Shown here: positions 7,093 through 15,505 of the stretch, piece after piece
Layout: the number at the start of each line of letters is the position of its first letter
Position numbering within the stretch: position 1 is the first letter of the stretch
DNA from: Bacteroidota bacterium
GTDB lineage: Bacteria; Bacteroidota; Bacteroidia; Chitinophagales; Chitinophagaceae
NCBI GenBank assembly: GCA_026391195.1
Contig: JAPLEI010000093.1
Location: 1-38,140 of the forward strand
DNA: 38,140 nt
Direction of reading: 5' to 3'
Position numbers and translations under genes: made by a program
The notes under the pieces: model-generated
The model's database searches: none
Told to the model about the DNA's origin: nothing
Seen by the model: only the letters and a program-made list of their open reading frames with translations

Positions 7093-10000
7093 ATGAGAAA
7101 AAGTATGCTTCTGGTTGTTTGTGCAATGATATTCGCAATAGGCGGATTTGCACAAACCACGTCTGTAACCGGCAAGGTTGTGGATGAAAAGGGGGCTCCG
7201 GTATCGGGGGCTTCAGTATTGGAAAAAGGAACCAAAAACGGTACAAATACCGCAACTGATGGTGCTTTTTCCCTAAAAGTAAAATCGGGCGCTACGCTGG
7301 TAGTGTCTGGATTAGGTTTCGAAGCCAAGCAATTAACCGCTTCTTCGGCCAATGGTATTATTCGACTCACCCCGGAAACCAAAGAGCTAAATGAAGTGGT
7401 TGTAACCGGATTTGGGGGTAGTTTAATTAAAAAGGATGTAACCGGAAATATTGCCCGCGTTAAAGGGAAAGATTTCGAATTTCAACCCAGTGCTAGCGTA
7501 GATGCATCTTTACAAGGTAGAGCTGCTGGGGTATATGTGAACAGTCAATCCGGAAAACTAGGTCAGTCTGTTACCGTTCGTGTAAGAGGTAACTCTTCCA
7601 TCAGCGCCAGCAGTCAACCATTGTATGTTTTAGATGGTATACCTATTACATCAAATGATCAGAGTTCTTATGGGGGTGATATGAATCCGCTCACGGATAT
7701 CAACCCGAATGATATTGAGTCGGTGGAAGTATTGAAAGATGCTTCCGCTGGAGCTATTTATGGTTCGCGTGCTGCCAATGGGGTAATATTAATTACTACC
7801 AAAAGAGGTAAGGTTGGTAAAACCAATGTAACGGTGAATCTGCAAACGGGTTATTCAGAAGCTACCAAACGTCTCCCGATGTTGAATTCGGAGCAATATG
7901 CTGAACTCATATTAGAAGGTGCCAAATACAGAGATGATTTGGATGGTACGCCGATTTCCGATCCGAATAGCTGGACTGCCTACGTGAAAAATGATGTGAT
8001 GGATTATTATAGTTATGGTTTGTGGTCGAAAGATCCTAAGAAAAACTATGACTGGCAGGATGCGGTATTTCAAAAAGCTCCTTATCGCCAGGCCGACTTG
8101 CAAGTAAGAGGCGGAAACGATAAAACTAAATTTTTTGCTTCTTTTCAGCACTTAGATCAAACCGGTACGATTATCGGAAATAACCTGCAGCGTTCAACTG
8201 GAAGAATGAATTTAGACCATAAAGCCAATGATTGGTTGGATATTGGTATGAGTATGAGTTTGTCTAGAACTTTCAACAGAAGGTTACCCGATGATAATGC
8301 GTTCTCTAATCCACTGCAGGCAGTAGCTTTAATGCCTATGACGCCCTTCATCGATCCCAATACAGGGTTAGATGCAGGAACGCCTCCCGGTGATGTGAAC
8401 ATTCCCCTTTATTATAATCCAGTGCTTTCGGTAAAATATGCCCGCTTTACGCAGGACGTATATCGCACATTTGGAAATACCTATTTGAAAGCGAAAATAT
8501 TACCCGGATTAACTTTTCAAACAGAGTTTGGTTTAGATTTTCTGAGCCAGAATGAAGAGGGCTATTTTCAATCTCAAACAGTTCGTAACCAAACCAGAGC
8601 CGTGCGCGGAGTAGGAACCAATAATGGAACCTTCATTACCAACTATAACACCAACAGTTATTTCAATTATACCAAAGTAACTGGCAAGCATAACATCGCT
8701 GCTACGCTCGGTATGCAATACCAACAATCACAAGCGAAATACAATTTTACCGAAGGAACCGACTTCCCTTCTAACTCTTATCAGAAGATTGCCAGTGCGG
8801 CTACCAAGTCGGGAGGTAGTTCATCACAATCAGATTTCCGATTCCTTTCTTATTTCCTCCGGGGTAATTATACCTTCAACGATAACTATATTTTAGCCGT
8901 TAGTGGAAGAATTGATCAGTCATCTCGTTTTGGTAAAGATGCTCGTTCAGGTTTCTTCCCATCCGTATCTGCTGGTTGGATACTTTCTAATGAGAAATTT
9001 TTACAAGGATTCAAGCCCCTTAGCTTCTTAAAGCTGCGCGCCAGCTATGGAGTGGTGGGAAATGCTGAAATTGGAAATTTCCCTCAGTTAGGTCTCTTTT
9101 CCGGAGATGCAGGATATGCCGGAGCAGCCGGACAGCGCCCATCTCAGTTGCGTAACGATAACCTGAAATGGGAAACCACCAATCAATTTGATGTGGGTAT
9201 TGATTTCGGTTTCTTGAATAACCGTATCACCGGTGAAATTGATTACTATCAAAAGAAAACCAATGGGTTGCTGTTGAATGTGAATATCCCTGCCACAACA
9301 GGTTTTACCTCACAAATTAAAAACGTGGGTAAACTCGAAAACAGTGGTTTCGAATTTGTATTGAATACGCAAAACTTGGTGGGCGATTTCAAGTGGACTA
9401 CCAACCTGAATATGGCCATTAACAAAGGAAATGTAACGGATATTCAGGGACAGATTATTGAGGGTGGCGTAAGTTCTATGAATCGTGTTCAGGAAGGATA
9501 TAATGTAGGGGTATTTTATACCGTAGAATTCGCGGGTGTAAATCCGGCAAACGGAGATGCATTATTCTATAAGAATACCAAGTTAGCAGATGGATCTTTG
9601 GATAGAACTACCACTAACGTTTACAGTCAAGCACAGCGAACAGTAGTAGGTGATCCTAATCCAGATATGGTATTTGGTGTTACCAATACCTTCTCTTATA
9701 AAGGATTTGATATGTCGATCTTTTTTAACGGAGTAACCGGAAGTCAGAATAATATTTATGGTATGGGGCGTTATTCTTCTGCGAGTATGTTATATGAAGA
9801 TAATAATACTGCTGATCAGTTGAGGAGATGGAGAAAGCCAGGAGACATTACGGATATTCCTCAGGTAAGATTGTATCGTGTGAATGGTTCTCAGGCAAGC
9901 AGCCGGTATATAGTAGACGGTTCCTATGTTCGTTTAAGAACTGCTTCCATTGGATATACTTTCAATTCGAAGAAACTGAATAAATACAAAATTGACAAAA

Positions 10001-10167
10001 TGAGGGTATATGTTTCCGGACAAAACCTACTCACTTTCACCAATTATACTTATTGGGATCCCGAGGTGAATGCAGATTCATTTGATTCGAATATTGCCAA
10101 AGGAAATGATTTCTATACTCCTCCTCAGCCAAGAACTTTCTTACTGGGGTTAAACGTTAGTTTCTAA
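7093..10167 (+). CDS. SusC/RagA family TonB-linked outer-membrane protein (first copy)
   Basis: This is a TonB-dependent barrel that imports a ligand captured by its SusD partner. The 1024-residue protein has a signal peptide (MRKSMLL..., cut near GGFAQ), a carboxypeptidase-regulatory-like domain at about 24–100 (VTGKVVDEKGAPVSGASV), a TonB-box-like NEVVVTG near 103–109, a plug with SLQGRAAGVYV, then VLDGIPI and SVEVLKDASAGAIYGSRAANG, and a long barrel ending in LGLNVSF with a terminal Phe. There is no STN signalling domain, so it is not an anti-sigma-linked transducer. susD follows after 18 bp. The first 108 residues are about 70% identical to those of the second SusC, but the rest is much less alike. 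The substrate cannot be told, since no degradative enzyme lies nearby. Confidence 0.95.
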   Translation: MRKSMLLVVCAMIFAIGGFAQTTSVTGKVVDEKGAPVSGASVLEKGTKNGTNTATDGAFSLKVKSGATLVVSGLGFEAKQLTASSANGIIRLTPETKELNEVVVTGFGGSLIKKDVTGNIARVKGKDFEFQPSASVDASLQGRAAGVYVNSQSGKLGQSVTVRVRGNSSISASSQPLYVLDGIPITSNDQSSYGGDMNPLTDINPNDIESVEVLKDASAGAIYGSRAANGVILITTKRGKVGKTNVTVNLQTGYSEATKRLPMLNSEQYAELILEGAKYRDDLDGTPISDPNSWTAYVKNDVMDYYSYGLWSKDPKKNYDWQDAVFQKAPYRQADLQVRGGNDKTKFFASFQHLDQTGTIIGNNLQRSTGRMNLDHKANDWLDIGMSMSLSRTFNRRLPDDNAFSNPLQAVALMPMTPFIDPNTGLDAGTPPGDVNIPLYYNPVLSVKYARFTQDVYRTFGNTYLKAKILPGLTFQTEFGLDFLSQNEEGYFQSQTVRNQTRAVRGVGTNNGTFITNYNTNSYFNYTKVTGKHNIAATLGMQYQQSQAKYNFTEGTDFPSNSYQKIASAATKSGGSSSQSDFRFLSYFLRGNYTFNDNYILAVSGRIDQSSRFGKDARSGFFPSVSAGWILSNEKFLQGFKPLSFLKLRASYGVVGNAEIGNFPQLGLFSGDAGYAGAAGQRPSQLRNDNLKWETTNQFDVGIDFGFLNNRITGEIDYYQKKTNGLLLNVNIPATTGFTSQIKNVGKLENSGFEFVLNTQNLVGDFKWTTNLNMAINKGNVTDIQGQIIEGGVSSMNRVQEGYNVGVFYTVEFAGVNPANGDALFYKNTKLADGSLDRTTTNVYSQAQRTVVGDPNPDMVFGVTNTFSYKGFDMSIFFNGVTGSQNNIYGMGRYSSASMLYEDNNTADQLRRWRKPGDITDIPQVRLYRVNGSQASSRYIVDGSYVRLRTASIGYTFNSKKLNKYKIDKMRVYVSGQNLLTFTNYTYWDPEVNADSFDSNIAKGNDFYTPPQPRTFLLGLNVSF

Positions 10168-10185
10168 TCTCAAAAAAAGCATGTT

Positions 10186-11577
10186 ATGAAAAATATATAT
10201 TCATATAGTAAAAACCTTCTCTCCTCAGCGCTACTGGTAGCCTTACTAGGAGTAACGGGATGTGAGAAGCGGTTAGATATATCACCTTACCAAAGTATCG
10301 CAGATGATAAAGCTCTGTTAACTGAAGATGATGTATCGGTAACTTTAGTAGGTGCATACGACGGTGCTCAAAATGCAGCGGTGTATGGGGGCGATATCAT
10401 GGTGTTGAACGAGTTGATTGGTAACACGGATAACATCAACTTTACCGGAACCTTCGCAGGATTATCGGATAGCTACCAGTTACAAATGGTTGCGAATAAT
10501 TCATTTGCAGCCTCCACCTGGATTTCTTCTTATGCAGCCATCAACCGTTGCAATAATGTGTTGTCGGCAATCGATAAAGTAACTTCCAGTGCAGCCCGTA
10601 AAAACTCGGTAGAAGGGCAGGCTTTATTTTTGCGCGCCTCTATCTATTTCGAGTTGGTGCGTTTATATGCCAAATTTGTAGGGGATGGAGATATCGCTAC
10701 TAATCCGGGTGTACCCTTGGTATTAAAGCCAACCGGTAATGTAACGGATGCCGATAATCTTCCCCGTGCAACCGTAAAAGCCGTATACGATCAAGTGGTG
10801 GCCGATCTTACCAAAGCAGAAACTTTACTGCCAACCAGTAATGGATTTTATGCTACTAAGTGGTCTGCTGCTGCACAAATATCCCGGGTACAACTGATGT
10901 TAAAAAATTATACCGAAGCAGCTGCTGCTGCCAATCGGGTAATTTCTACCAGTGGTCGGGTATTGAATCCAGATTTTACTAAGTTATGGTTTACGTTTAT
11001 TAATAATGGAGGTACTACTCCTTCTGAATACCTGTTCAGTATTAAAGTAACCGCGCAAGACGGATCGAATTCTTTAAATACCTATTTCGGTAGAACCATT
11101 TCAAGCATTCCGGGTACTGCCGGAAGAAGTGACTGTAAAGTAAAAGCAGCTCATCTTGCTTTGTACGAAGCAGGAGACGTTCGTAAGAACTTCTTTGTTT
11201 TATCGGGAGGTAGTTACTATACCCAAAAACACCTCGATCGTTATGGAGATGTGCCTATAATTCGGTTAGCAGAAATGTACCTTACCCGTGCAGAAGCTAA
11301 TTTTCGCTTAGGTACTTCCGTAGGAGCAGCTCCTTTGCAGGATGTAAACATAATTCGTGGCAGGGTAGGTTTGGCTCCCTTAGCTACCCTTACGCTGAAC
11401 GACATCTTAAAAGAACGTTCGCTGGAGTTGGCTTTTGAAGGACATAATGTAATTGAAGCCAAGCGTTTACAGAAAAATGTGGGCGTTACTCCTTGGAATT
11501 CACCCAAGCTTCTCTTTCCTATTCCTCAAAGAGAAATGGATGTAAATAAAAATCTGGTTCAAAATTCAGGCTATTAA
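10186..11577 (+). CDS. SusD/RagB family nutrient-binding outer-membrane lipoprotein (first copy)
   Basis: This is the surface lipoprotein that caps the neighbouring SusC barrel and binds its ligand. The 463-residue protein has a lipoprotein signal with Cys26 in LGVTGC, followed by EKRLDISPYQS, the usual SusD opening. The helical TPR-like region includes AINRCNNVLSAID and GQALFLRASIYFELVRLYA. The C-terminal part shows LAEMYLTRAEANFRLG, then ILKERSLELAFEGHNVIEAKRL and FPIPQREMDVN, all SusD/RagB signatures. It starts 18 bp after susC and ends just before a strong terminator, so the two genes form a two-gene operon. The length is at the short end for the family, but nothing appears missing. Confidence 0.95.
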   Translation: MKNIYSYSKNLLSSALLVALLGVTGCEKRLDISPYQSIADDKALLTEDDVSVTLVGAYDGAQNAAVYGGDIMVLNELIGNTDNINFTGTFAGLSDSYQLQMVANNSFAASTWISSYAAINRCNNVLSAIDKVTSSAARKNSVEGQALFLRASIYFELVRLYAKFVGDGDIATNPGVPLVLKPTGNVTDADNLPRATVKAVYDQVVADLTKAETLLPTSNGFYATKWSAAAQISRVQLMLKNYTEAAAAANRVISTSGRVLNPDFTKLWFTFINNGGTTPSEYLFSIKVTAQDGSNSLNTYFGRTISSIPGTAGRSDCKVKAAHLALYEAGDVRKNFFVLSGGSYYTQKHLDRYGDVPIIRLAEMYLTRAEANFRLGTSVGAAPLQDVNIIRGRVGLAPLATLTLNDILKERSLELAFEGHNVIEAKRLQKNVGVTPWNSPKLLFPIPQREMDVNKNLVQNSGY

Positions 11578-11602
11578 TAATAGTAACTGATTCATTCTAT
11601 TC

Positions 11603-11633
11603 AGGGCCGTTTCGCAAGAAACGGCCCTTTTTT
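11603..11633 (+). terminator. Intrinsic terminator after first susC–susD pair
   Basis: An 11-bp perfect stem (11603–11613 with 11618–11628) carries a GCAA tetraloop and runs into six Ts. It starts 26 bp after the susD stop, so the first susCD operon ends here and the second pair needs its own promoter. Confidence 0.93.
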
Positions 11634-11981
11634 GTGCGGCTACCTTATTCCGTATAACTGGCTACCCTTCCTTTTTTACTCCCGTAAGCGGAACACCCCC
11701 TCTAAGGGCAATAATACATGTAAATAATAATAATTTAACTTCTTTTCTCTTAAATCAAATCAGTTATATATTATAAAAATATATAACTGATTTTTCAGAT
11801 TTCGGCTCTCATAAAAATTAACAATACTTACTATTTAATTTAATTAATAAAATCACAAATTAAGCAATGTAATTATCTATTAATCAATTTAATAAAAATA
11901 TGATTAATAAAAATATGTAAATATTAAACAATATTATTGCCTAATATTATCCAAATGTCATATTATTGTGAATATTCCGTT

Positions 11982-12029
11982 AAAACGGCGGGTTTCTAAC
12001 GATTGCTTTCATTCACCCAGCCGTTTTTT
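11982..12029 (+). promoter_or_regulatory. Terminator-like hairpin in the leader of second susC
   Basis: Bases 11982–11993 pair with 12015–12027 (8 bp, a one-base bulge, then 4 bp), enclosing a 21-nt loop, and the structure is followed by six Ts at 12024–12029. It points toward susC and lies about 125 bp before its ATG, well past the terminator of the previous operon. It could be a conditional attenuator in a long leader or the end of a short RNA. No such structure precedes the first susC. Confidence 0.45.
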
Positions 12030-12118
12030 AGCAGAATTGTTAGTTTTTAAGTTGTTGAATTGCAAAAATTCAAATTTTGTTTAACGCAGCGAATTATTAA
12101 ACACGCTTGTCTAAAAAA

Positions 12119-12126
12119 TAGTTTTG
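12119..12126 (+). promoter_or_regulatory. Candidate -7 promoter box of second susC
   Basis: TAGTTTTG matches the Bacteroidota -7 consensus TAnnTTTG exactly and lies 26 bp before the susC ATG. A TTTG at the expected -33 spacing is not present (the nearest lies about 40 bp upstream), so this is a half-match only. Confidence 0.3.
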
Positions 12127-12152
12127 ATATAAACCTTTAAATAACCAACTAC

Positions 12153-15100
12153 ATGAGAAAAAGTATGCTTCTGGGTATTTGTGCAATACTGATAGCAATC
12201 GGTGCATTTGCGCAAACTACCCCTGTAACCGGAAAGGTTATGGATGATAAGGGCGCACCGGTTTCAGGTGCATCTGTTTTGGAAAGAGGAACTAAAAATG
12301 GCACTACAACTGCTGCCGATGGTTCTTTCTCCTTAAAAGTAAAACCAGGTTCTACCTTAGTAGTTTCCGGTGTAGGCTTCGAAAACAAACAAATTTCGGC
12401 CTCGTCGTCTAACCTAATGGTTGAATTGGCTCCCGATGTTAGGGCTTTGAGCGAAGTGGTAGTAACCGGAACCGGTGTGGCTACCAGTAAGCGAAAACTA
12501 GGATTTAACGTTGAGTCGGTAACCAGCGGTAAGTTACCCGTAATTCCTTCAGCAACATTAGATCAGGCGCTGGTAGGAAAAATTGCCGGAGCCCAAATTT
12601 CTTCAGTATCCGGTAACCCCGGTGATCCGGTAAATATCGTTTTACGTGGTATTAATACGGTAGATCAATCTACCCGCCCATTGATTATGATGGATGGAGT
12701 TGAAATTCCCTTTGGTAACCTGAATAGCTTGGATCTTTCTCAAGTAGAGCGCGTTGAGGTTGTAAAGGGAGCAGCTTCTGCTACCTTATATGGTGCCCAG
12801 GGTGCCAATGGAGTTATTCAAATCTTTACCAAGAAAGGTGTAAAAGGTAAAATGACCATTAATGCCTCTGTTAGCGGAACTTCTAGCAGTTTTATCAATT
12901 CTGGAAACTTTGGAAAAGCTAGCCTACACCCCTATTTAACCGATGCAAGTGGTAATATAGTATCCGCAACTACCCAAGCTGGTTTTACTGCTGGTCAGCC
13001 CTTATTCATTGACCCAGTATATGGTGATTTACCCGGTTCGGCTACGATAGCTTATAAATATGGTACAAACATAGCCGGGTTACCCAGTACTACTCCGGGA
13101 GGTACACAGAATTATACGCGTTATGGAATTTTGGATCCACGGAATAATGTCAATCAACCCTATGTTGGTAAACTGCAATACAATGACCATTTTAAGCAAG
13201 TATTTCAGGGAAATGAATCTACCAATTACTCCATTAATATGAGTGGTGGCTCAGAAAAATCTGATTTCAATATTTCATTGGCCAACAACAAAACCACTTC
13301 GCCTTTTCTGAAAAATAATGGAGCATTAGACAGAACCAACTTTACTGCAAATCTTGGATTTGAAGTGTTTAAAAACTTTACCATTCGTTCCATCACAGGT
13401 TTGATTTATCAAAAAAATAATATGCATCCGGGCTTAGGTGCTCCCGGAGGTGGTGGTAATGGATTAGGCTTGACTAGTGCAGGTGTAGGAACTGTATATG
13501 GATTTTTAAATACCTCACCTTTCTTTAGCTTAACCGATACCATTGCAGGCGGAAATTATCCAACCTATCAAAGAGCCAGCTTTTTGAGTGTAAACGCAGG
13601 TAATCCATTTTACAACTTGCAGTACACATCTGGAGACAGCAAGCGGTATGATATCATGCAAATTTTTGACGCCAATTATAAGGTGAATAAATTTTTGACT
13701 TTGAATGCCAAATACGCTTACAACTATAAGAATGGTAGCGATATTTGGACCTACTATAATCAGTCGCTGAATGAAAATTCCAATGCCTACGGTTCTTGGG
13801 CAGCCTATTACAATGGTACCGATAATACCGGTGAGGTGGTAAATTTTCAGTACAGCAATACGCAACAGAACTTTTTGGCCAGTGCTTTTATTGTAACAGA
13901 TTTTGAAAAGGATTTCAAGTTGAAACTGCCTATTCAAACTACTACCCAGATTGCTTTTGATTACAGAAGAAGAGATTACAACTCGGCTACATTTGGCGGA
14001 CAATCTTTGTCTATCAACCCACCCTTCACTTTATCAGCAACTGCCAGAGACAAGAATGTGTTTGATTACAGAGAAACTTTTGTAACATACGGTTACCTAG
14101 TAGATCAGAAATTTGAATTTGGAAATTACGGAGGTGTTACCGCCGGTTTTAGAACCGACTATTCCTCGGCCTTCGGAGCTGGTTCTGCCCCTTTCACATT
14201 TCCTCACTATAATGGTTATTTGAATCTACATGCCTTCAAATTCTTAGACAACATAAGCAATACGCTTTCTTCTTTCAAAATCAGAGCTGCTTATGGAAAA
14301 GCTGGTATTCAGCCCAAGCCTTTCGACAGATATCCTGTACTGAATCAGCAACCCACTGGCAATGAATTATCTTACACAAACCAAACCACTGCCAAGAATC
14401 CTAACCTGAATGTGGAGCTTACCGCTGAAACTGAAGTAGGTACTGATGTTTCAATTAATCTCGGAAAAGGCGATTGGTTTAAATCGTTAAACTTCTCTTT
14501 CACCTACTGGAAGAGAAAAACAGATAACGCTATTTACTCTGTAAACGTTCCACCTTCTACCGGAGCCAACTCTATCCTTACCAACGCAATTGGAATGTCT
14601 TCAAATGGATATGACATCAGTGTGAATATTCCAATACTAAGTAAGAAAGACTTCACTTGGGATCTGACTGCCAATTTTGGTCACCAGACTTCTAATATCG
14701 ATTTCGTACAAGGGGGTGATATTCCACTTACTACCAATGCAGGTAGCACCGGATTGGTGTTAACGGCAGGTAGAAAAATTGGTGAAATTTATGGTTACAA
14801 AGCGCTTACTAGTGTTGGTCAATTGCGCGCAGATGGAAAAACTCCATTTATATCCAGTGCAAATCAGGGTGGATATGAAATTGTAGAAGGTCGGGTTGTT
14901 AATAAAACAACCAAAGCGATTTTCTTCTCTGATGAAGCTGAATCACTGGGAGATCCTAATCCAACCCTAACTTCTTCTTTTATCAACTCATTCAGTTGGA
15001 AAGGAATTGTAAGTTTCGGATTCCAGTTCGATTGGATCTCTGGTGCACATTTATATAACCAAACCAAAGAGTGGATGTACAGAGATGGTATCAGCAGCGA

Positions 15101-15479
15101 TTTTGCTAAGCCAGTAACAATTAACGGTCAAACCGGTGCCTGGTCTGCCTATTATGCCAGTGCTTACTATGCCCTAGGTGGAACAGCCAGAGGGGTAGGT
15201 AATAACGTAACGAAAGACTATTTCTATTCAGATGCTTCTTTTGTAAGACTTAGAAACGTTTCTATCGGAATAGATTTTGCACGGTTTGCCAATAAGCCTT
15301 GGCTGAAAAAATGCCAGTTGGTGTTAAGCGGAAGAAATCTGTTGACCTTTACGAAATATGATGGAATGGATCCGGAAATTAGTTCTGGTAGTTCTAACTC
15401 AGCATGGGATAGAGGTATAGATCATAGCACAATTCCTAACATGAAATCATATCAGGCAACGCTGAATCTTTCCTTCTAA
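12153..15479 (+). CDS. SusC/RagA family TonB-linked outer-membrane protein (second copy)
   Basis: This 1108-residue TonB-dependent transporter partners the following SusD. The domain order matches the first copy: signal peptide MRKSMLL, carboxypeptidase-regulatory-like domain (VTGKVMDDKGAPVSGASV), TonB-box-like SEVVVTG at about 102–108, plug motifs ALVGKIAGAQI, then MMDGVEIP and RVEVVKGAASATLYGAQGANG, and a barrel ending in ATLNLSF. The plug carries the SusC variant GAQGANG in place of GSRAANG in copy one. The first 108 residues and the DNA around the start codon are closely related to copy one, while plug and barrel differ in length and sequence. This suggests ancient paralogues or module exchange and different ligands. 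No STN domain is present. susD follows after 26 bp. Confidence 0.95.
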   Translation: MRKSMLLGICAILIAIGAFAQTTPVTGKVMDDKGAPVSGASVLERGTKNGTTTAADGSFSLKVKPGSTLVVSGVGFENKQISASSSNLMVELAPDVRALSEVVVTGTGVATSKRKLGFNVESVTSGKLPVIPSATLDQALVGKIAGAQISSVSGNPGDPVNIVLRGINTVDQSTRPLIMMDGVEIPFGNLNSLDLSQVERVEVVKGAASATLYGAQGANGVIQIFTKKGVKGKMTINASVSGTSSSFINSGNFGKASLHPYLTDASGNIVSATTQAGFTAGQPLFIDPVYGDLPGSATIAYKYGTNIAGLPSTTPGGTQNYTRYGILDPRNNVNQPYVGKLQYNDHFKQVFQGNESTNYSINMSGGSEKSDFNISLANNKTTSPFLKNNGALDRTNFTANLGFEVFKNFTIRSITGLIYQKNNMHPGLGAPGGGGNGLGLTSAGVGTVYGFLNTSPFFSLTDTIAGGNYPTYQRASFLSVNAGNPFYNLQYTSGDSKRYDIMQIFDANYKVNKFLTLNAKYAYNYKNGSDIWTYYNQSLNENSNAYGSWAAYYNGTDNTGEVVNFQYSNTQQNFLASAFIVTDFEKDFKLKLPIQTTTQIAFDYRRRDYNSATFGGQSLSINPPFTLSATARDKNVFDYRETFVTYGYLVDQKFEFGNYGGVTAGFRTDYSSAFGAGSAPFTFPHYNGYLNLHAFKFLDNISNTLSSFKIRAAYGKAGIQPKPFDRYPVLNQQPTGNELSYTNQTTAKNPNLNVELTAETEVGTDVSINLGKGDWFKSLNFSFTYWKRKTDNAIYSVNVPPSTGANSILTNAIGMSSNGYDISVNIPILSKKDFTWDLTANFGHQTSNIDFVQGGDIPLTTNAGSTGLVLTAGRKIGEIYGYKALTSVGQLRADGKTPFISSANQGGYEIVEGRVVNKTTKAIFFSDEAESLGDPNPTLTSSFINSFSWKGIVSFGFQFDWISGAHLYNQTKEWMYRDGISSDFAKPVTINGQTGAWSAYYASAYYALGGTARGVGNNVTKDYFYSDASFVRLRNVSIGIDFARFANKPWLKKCQLVLSGRNLLTFTKYDGMDPEISSGSSNSAWDRGIDHSTIPNMKSYQATLNLSF

Positions 15480-15505
15480 TATTAACCAATTCAAATTTAT
15501 CAATA

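Larger units (their letters stand above)
11634..12152. other. AT-rich leader/intergenic region upstream of second susC
   Basis: About 520 bp lie between the terminator and the second susC. The stretch from about 11710 to 11980 is almost pure A/T with many TAATAA-type strings and no gene. It is followed by a terminator-like hairpin (11982–12029) and a candidate -7 box (12119–12126). The string attattaaaca occurs 50–61 bp before the ATG of both susC genes (7022–7032 and 12093–12103), which may be chance in such AT-rich DNA. Confidence 0.6.

Noticed and set aside
13530-14003. Minus-strand ORF of 157 codons inside the second susC
   Set aside because: It lies fully antisense to the barrel region and has no recognisable motif.
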